DNA from: Pontederia crassipes
Taxonomy: Eukaryota; Streptophyta; Magnoliopsida; Commelinales; Pontederiaceae
Direction of reading: 5' to 3'
DNA length: 64,000 nt
Assembly: GCA_030549335.1 (NCBI GenBank)
Contig: CM060183.1
Span: 21,092,552 to 21,156,551, forward strand
The position numbers and the translations under genes are program-made. Positions 59,871 through 64,000 of the stretch are shown one piece after another. The notes under the pieces were generated by a model that saw nothing but the letters and a program-made list of their open reading frames with translations, made no database searches and had not been told where the DNA came from. Within the stretch, counting starts at the first letter, position 1. Every line of letters starts with the position of its first letter.

Positions 59871-60811
59871 ATGCATAATTAAGATATTATATATATTATA
59901 TGTATAGATAACATAAATAATATAGGTAAGAAATTATATATTTAAGAACACTCTTATCATGTAAAAATACATACATATATATATAATCATGTAATTAATA
60001 CATATATATATGTTGATATTATGCTATTGATAATATGTTGATAATCATGTAATTAATACTAATATAATATTTAATGAATTTATTGATTAACATATAGTAT
60101 ATATAATATAGTGTTTAAATATATACAATAGCGTCTCATTAGCGTCTCCTTTGTTTGAGACGTCATATAGCGTCACTTTAAAGTCTTCAAACATGAGACG
60201 TTAGTGTCGGGTCTAAAGTGGTCGACGACAGAACGGTGCTAGGTGCTGCCGCGCATTTGCGGTTCGTGGCGCGAAATAATAGCGTCTATATAGCATCTTG
60301 ATTGCGCTAGAGAGTTAACGTCAACCCGCTGAATAGCTAAGAAGATGCATAATTAAGATATTATATATATTATATGTATAGATAGCATAAATAATATAGG
60401 TAACAAATTATATATTTAAGAACACTCTTATCATGTAAAAATACATATATATATAGTGTAATTAATACATATATACGTTAATATTATGCTATTGATAATA
60501 TGTTGATAATCGTGTAATTAATACTAATATAATATTTAATGAATTTATTGATTGACATATAGTATATATAATATAGTGTTTAAATTTATACAGTAGCGTC
60601 TCATTAGCGTCTTCTTTGTTTGAGACGCCATATAGCGTCGCTTTAGAGTCTTCAGACATGAGACGCTAGTGTCGCGTCTAAAGTGGTCGACGCCAGAACG
60701 GCGCTAGGTGCTCCCACGCATTTGCGGTTCGTAGCGCGAAATAATAGCGTCTACGTAGCGTCTCGATTGCGCTAGAGTTAACGTCAACCCGCTGAGTAGC
60801 TAAAAAGACGT
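59871..60811. repeat. 474-bp tandem duplication within CACTA-2
   Basis: The segment starting ATGCATAATTAAGATATTAT at 59871 is repeated from 60345 with a few differences, through landmarks GTATAGATARCATAAATAAT, CAGAACGGYGCTAGGTGCT and GTCAACCCGCTGARTAGCTA. The duplicated unit joins an AT-rich half to a GC-richer half carrying the AGACGCTA-type motifs, so it doubles the number of putative subterminal binding sites near the right end. Confidence 0.92.
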
Positions 60812-60957
60812 GAATGAGACACTATCGAGAGGCAAGTCGCGTCTGATTCTTGTGACGCGAAGTAGACGCAATGGAGGTGCTAGTGGCGTCTTTGTAGCGT
60901 CACAATTTTTGGAGGCGCTACATTGCGTCGCTAATCACTAATTTTCTTGTAGTGACC

Positions 60958-61372
60958 TCTTACATCACAAGCGGATCGTCGAGGCTTTTCTACGAACATT
61001 GAATAGGCGCATTATACATTGGGATTGGGAATCAAACCTCGGGGGAATGAAATATTTTGTCACAACACAATCATCTCTGGATGAACCTACACAAAAGTAT
61101 ACATTGGACCTTTGGTATTGACCCCCTTGGCGATGGATACTTGAGCGAGAAGGCATATCACTCGCGTCATTAATGTTGATTGCGCATATCATATGCCATT
61201 AATGTTAATTGTGCATAACGCGATATGCATGATTATGCATATCACACACCATTAATGTTGATTGCACATTAGATATGCATCTTGCGGGAGGGGCAGCAGT
61301 CACTTGATACCCAGGTGGGCCACACACATGGCCCACCAATGCCCAACGTGGGCATTTATCAAGAATCTCCCA
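60958..61372 (-). mobile_element. Putative 3' LTR of the copia element (interrupted by CACTA-2)
   Basis: On the minus strand, downstream of the copia pol remnant, GATAAGTGGGAGATTC at about 61375 matches the polypurine tract AAGTGGGAGATT that directly precedes the 3' LTR in many plant copia elements. The LTR would therefore start near 61366 and extend to lower coordinates, up to the CACTA-2 insertion at 60957 and probably beyond it (55333 leftwards, which contains a TATATATGCTATAAATCC stretch on the minus strand). It contains short tandem ATTAATGTTGATTGYGCAT motifs at about 61160-61270. The matching 5' LTR would lie outside the window, so the borders are inferred. Confidence 0.45.
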
Positions 61373-62139
61373 CTTATCTGCATTGGGCATTGCACTTTTG
61401 TTCACTCAAAATTGGTAAATGTGTCGTGTGACCTACGAGTACAAACATGTTTTTTTATAGGAGATAGAAAGATACCTCTTAAGGATCATAATCTCTCAAC
61501 TATCCCTAGAAAGTATATCATGCCCATTAGATATTCATGATAGCTCACATATGAGCCAACAAATGCTAACTTGTATGTCATATATCTTCCTTGCAGCATA
61601 GTCAAGACAATATATTAACATAAAAAATAATTGGCCAATTGTACGTGAAAGTTTAATGCAGCTCATAACAGTTCTCACACTCATACATTTTAATAATGAA
61701 CTAGTTGCTTTCCTAAGCGTGGCTCAACAGGCTACTTTACCTTTCACCTTTGAATACCCCGCTAAAATAGCAAGCACTAATTCATTTCCTTAAGACATAG
61801 TCAAGAGTCTAAGGGCACATGCAGATGAATCATCTGTCAAAGACTCACACTATGATGACTATTGAACTAATCAATTCATCATGTCTCTAGATCGACTTAG
61901 AGACTCTCACTAAATGAGTGTATGTCTGCTCTGTTAAAATTATATACCGCATAAACTTATATTTTAACATATTTTAATAATCAAATTATGATTCACATAT
62001 TTTATTCCCGCTCTCTATTTGCATGTGTCAAAAGCGTTTGTTTGTGTGAGAAAACAAATTCAAGCCTGATCGACATACTTTTCACATGCATAACAGACTT
62101 TATGATAATAAATTTATCAAAAAAAATTATTCATTGAAG

Positions 62140-64000
62140 AATTGAGTACATCTTTACATTTATAATCTACGCAACCCTAAGAATGTCTCTCTCAACAATG
62201 GTTTGGTGAACGGATCAACAACTATTTTGTGTGTTGATATGTACTCAACTGAGATCTCTTCTTTTGACTTCTTGATCTCACACAAATTTGTACTTTGTGT
62301 CGATATGCTTTCATTTGCAGTGGTATGTCTCATCTTTTACATAAGCAATACTTCTTGATTGTCATAGTAAAGGATTGTCTTCTTCATTACATTCTCAGAA
62401 AGTCTCATGTTTTGAATGAATCTTTTAAGTAATAAAGCCTCTTGTATTATCACTGAACAAGTTATGAATTTTGCCTTCATAATTGATAGTGTCATATGAT
62501 CTTATTCCTGGCTACTCCAAGTAATAGAACCATTGTTGAGCAAGAAAGTAATATCCGGAGGTGAATTTTTGTTCATCAATGTCATAAGCTCAATCGACAT
62601 TGGTGAATTCAGTGAATCACAGACTCCCTCCATGATAGCATAACACAAGATCTGTAATACCCTTGAGGTATCTCATGATTCTCTTCATCGCTTTCTAATA
62701 TTGGCGTCCTGAATTAGCTTGATATCGACTAACTAAACTAACGATAAAACATGTCTGGCTGAGTACACATCATAACGTACATCAGGTTGCCGACCACACT
62801 TGCATAGGAAACATTGGACATTTCCTTTTGTTCCTCTATAGTTTTAGGGTACATGTCCAGACTTAAAACCTCGTCTTTCGTAATAAGAGTGTCAACGTGT
62901 TTACAGTCATCTATACGAAATTGTTTCAAAACTTTTCTTTATGTATGATTCCTGCGACAAAGCAAGGAGTCATTTGAAACGATCATGTTGGATTTTCACA
63001 CATAGTGTGTAGGTTGCTTCACCCATGTCGTTCATCTCAAATATGAAAGACAATCATTGCTTAATAATAATCACAAAATCTCTATTATTTTCAACTATTA
63101 AAATGTCATCCACATATAGCATTAAGATAGCAAAATTATCCTTGAACTTATGAACATATACACAGTAGTCTTCATCAATCGTATTAAAATCGTACAAAAT
63201 GATTGATTGATGAAATTTAAAATACCACTGTCTAAATGATTGTTTGATTCCATATCGACACAATTTGCAATTGCGCTCTTCTTCTTTTACAACGAAGCCT
63301 TGAGGTTACTCCATGTAAATTTTTGCATCTAGTTTTCCATTGAGAAATGCGACTTTTACATCCATTTAATATAATTCTAAGTCCATATGTGCGACTATAA
63401 CTAATATTAAGAAAATTGAAGCAAATCTTACAAGAGCTGCAAATGTTTCTTCATAGTCAGCACCTGTTATTTGGGTGAAACCACTAGCCGAACTTTATAT
63501 CTTTCAATTGATTCATCCATGACATGTTTAATTTTGAAAACTCATTTGTTCTCATTTGCTTTACGGCCTTACGGGAGATCAACCAAGTCCCAGACTTGAT
63601 TTTTCTGTATGGACTGTAACTCTTCCTCCATTGCCTTAATCTGCTCTTTCTTAGCAGGGGCGATAGAGCTTCTTTAATAGATTTGGGTTCAAGTTAATCT
63701 TTTGGACTTAGTATGTGGACTTCATGTGACTCATGTTCATGTAAACATTCAAATCATCGGCGCAGAATATGTTTTGTAGTAGTTCGTCGAAGGGAACTTT
63801 TCGGTTGCAAATTCCTCCCACTCGGAACAAGCTGTGGGGCGGAGAAGACAAGCTCCTCAATATATTGATCCACCTGTGTCGCCAATTCAGGATCTTCTTC
63901 TTCATTTATAAGAAGACCTTTGTTTATCTCGCTCTGCTTAGGGAAGTCAGTTTTTATGAATGTCACATTTCTACGTTCGATTTTTATTACCGTACCATCT
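62140..64000 (-). pseudogene. Ty1/copia retrotransposon pol remnant (reverse transcriptase, RNase H), partial
   Basis: Read on the minus strand from the right edge: a linker between integrase and reverse transcriptase (about 63966-63700); then LELY-MDVKVAFLNGKLD (about 63375-63320), the start of the copia reverse transcriptase. Next come RQWYFKFHQSI, then AILMLYVDDILIVENN with the YVDD catalytic motif (about 63100), then VLKQFRIDDCKHVDTLITKD, VSYASVVGNLMYVMMCTQPD (about 62800). The RNase H end DTKYKFVCEIKKSK, VEYISTHKIVVDPFTKPLL finishes with a stop near 62165. Several frameshifts and in-frame stops break it, so it is inactive. The 5' part (gag, protease, integrase) lies beyond the window. 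Confidence 0.85.

Larger units (their letters stand above)
55334..60954 (-). mobile_element. CACTA-2: CACTA (En/Spm) transposon, 5621 bp, exact 3-bp TSD
   Basis: The element begins CACTACAAGAAAATTGGCGA and ends with the inverted copy (...TTTTCTTGTAGTG); the first 30 bp of the two ends differ at only about three positions. The exact 3-bp duplication ACC lies at 55331-55333 and 60955-60957, as expected for the CACTA superfamily. Subterminal regions (55360-55780 and 58930-60940) are full of TAGCGTCT / AGACGCTA motifs. Internally there are Ptta/En/Spm-type protein fragments on the minus strand, a ~130-bp AT-rich tandem repeat, a GC-rich 101-bp minisatellite and a 474-bp tandem duplication. It lacks a recognisable catalytic transposase, so it is non-autonomous. 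Good end preservation suggests a fairly recent insertion. Confidence 0.93.

Overview
This is a stretch of plant nuclear DNA. Two genes have GT-AG introns and plant-specific families are present (fimbrin, a DRT100-type LRR protein, an FBH-type bHLH factor). The intergenic DNA is AT-rich and full of transposons. The two complete genes have very GC-rich coding sequence (bHLH exon 1 and the LRR gene), which suggests a monocot, but the species cannot be fixed from the sequence alone. There is no bacterial-style operon, CRISPR array, phage or rRNA/tRNA gene.

Host genes are sparse. The last three exons of a fimbrin gene run in from the left edge (1-1274, +). A single-exon DRT100-like leucine-rich-repeat protein lies at 24016-25116 (-). 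A six-exon bHLH transcription factor of the bHLH122/128/130 (FLOWERING BHLH) type lies at 43121-45288 (+), with a TATA box and upstream ORFs. These three genes are unrelated and do not form a cluster.

Most of the rest is mobile DNA, and several insertions are datable by exact target-site duplications (TSDs). From 7.4 to 18.4 kb there is a nest: a decayed hAT element (ZMYM1/TTF-finger-type transposase) was split by a small inverted-repeat element, by a 1.1-kb Mutator-like element (MULE; TSD TTTAAAATA), and by a second MULE of the same family (TSD TAAAATCTT). That second MULE was itself split by a ~5.1-kb CACTA element. Further right are a 614-bp hAT MITE (TSD CTACCGAC), a 791-bp MULE (TSD TTCCTACTT) and a 3.4-kb long-inverted-repeat MULE-like element. 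The last appears to carry pieces of host genes (a Pack-MULE) and sits inside a triplicated ~100-bp repeat. Two (TTG)-tailed retroposons with 14- and 16-bp TSDs, a Harbinger-like MITE (TSD TAA) and a complete 5.6-kb CACTA element (TSD ACC) follow. The CACTA element is inserted next to, or within, the terminal repeat of a decayed Ty1/copia element that runs off the right edge.

The long open frames outside the named genes are almost all low-complexity: GC-rich transposon cores, (CT)n tracts and minisatellites. I do not read them as genes. The region 45.3-52.4 kb has ordinary complexity but no gene I can support. The most interesting observations are the putative chimeric Pack-MULE, the four-level transposon nest, the GC-rich low-complexity cores shared by several transposons, and the palindromic satellite arrays inside the first CACTA element. 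I found no convincing evidence of a new biological system beyond these mobile-element structures.
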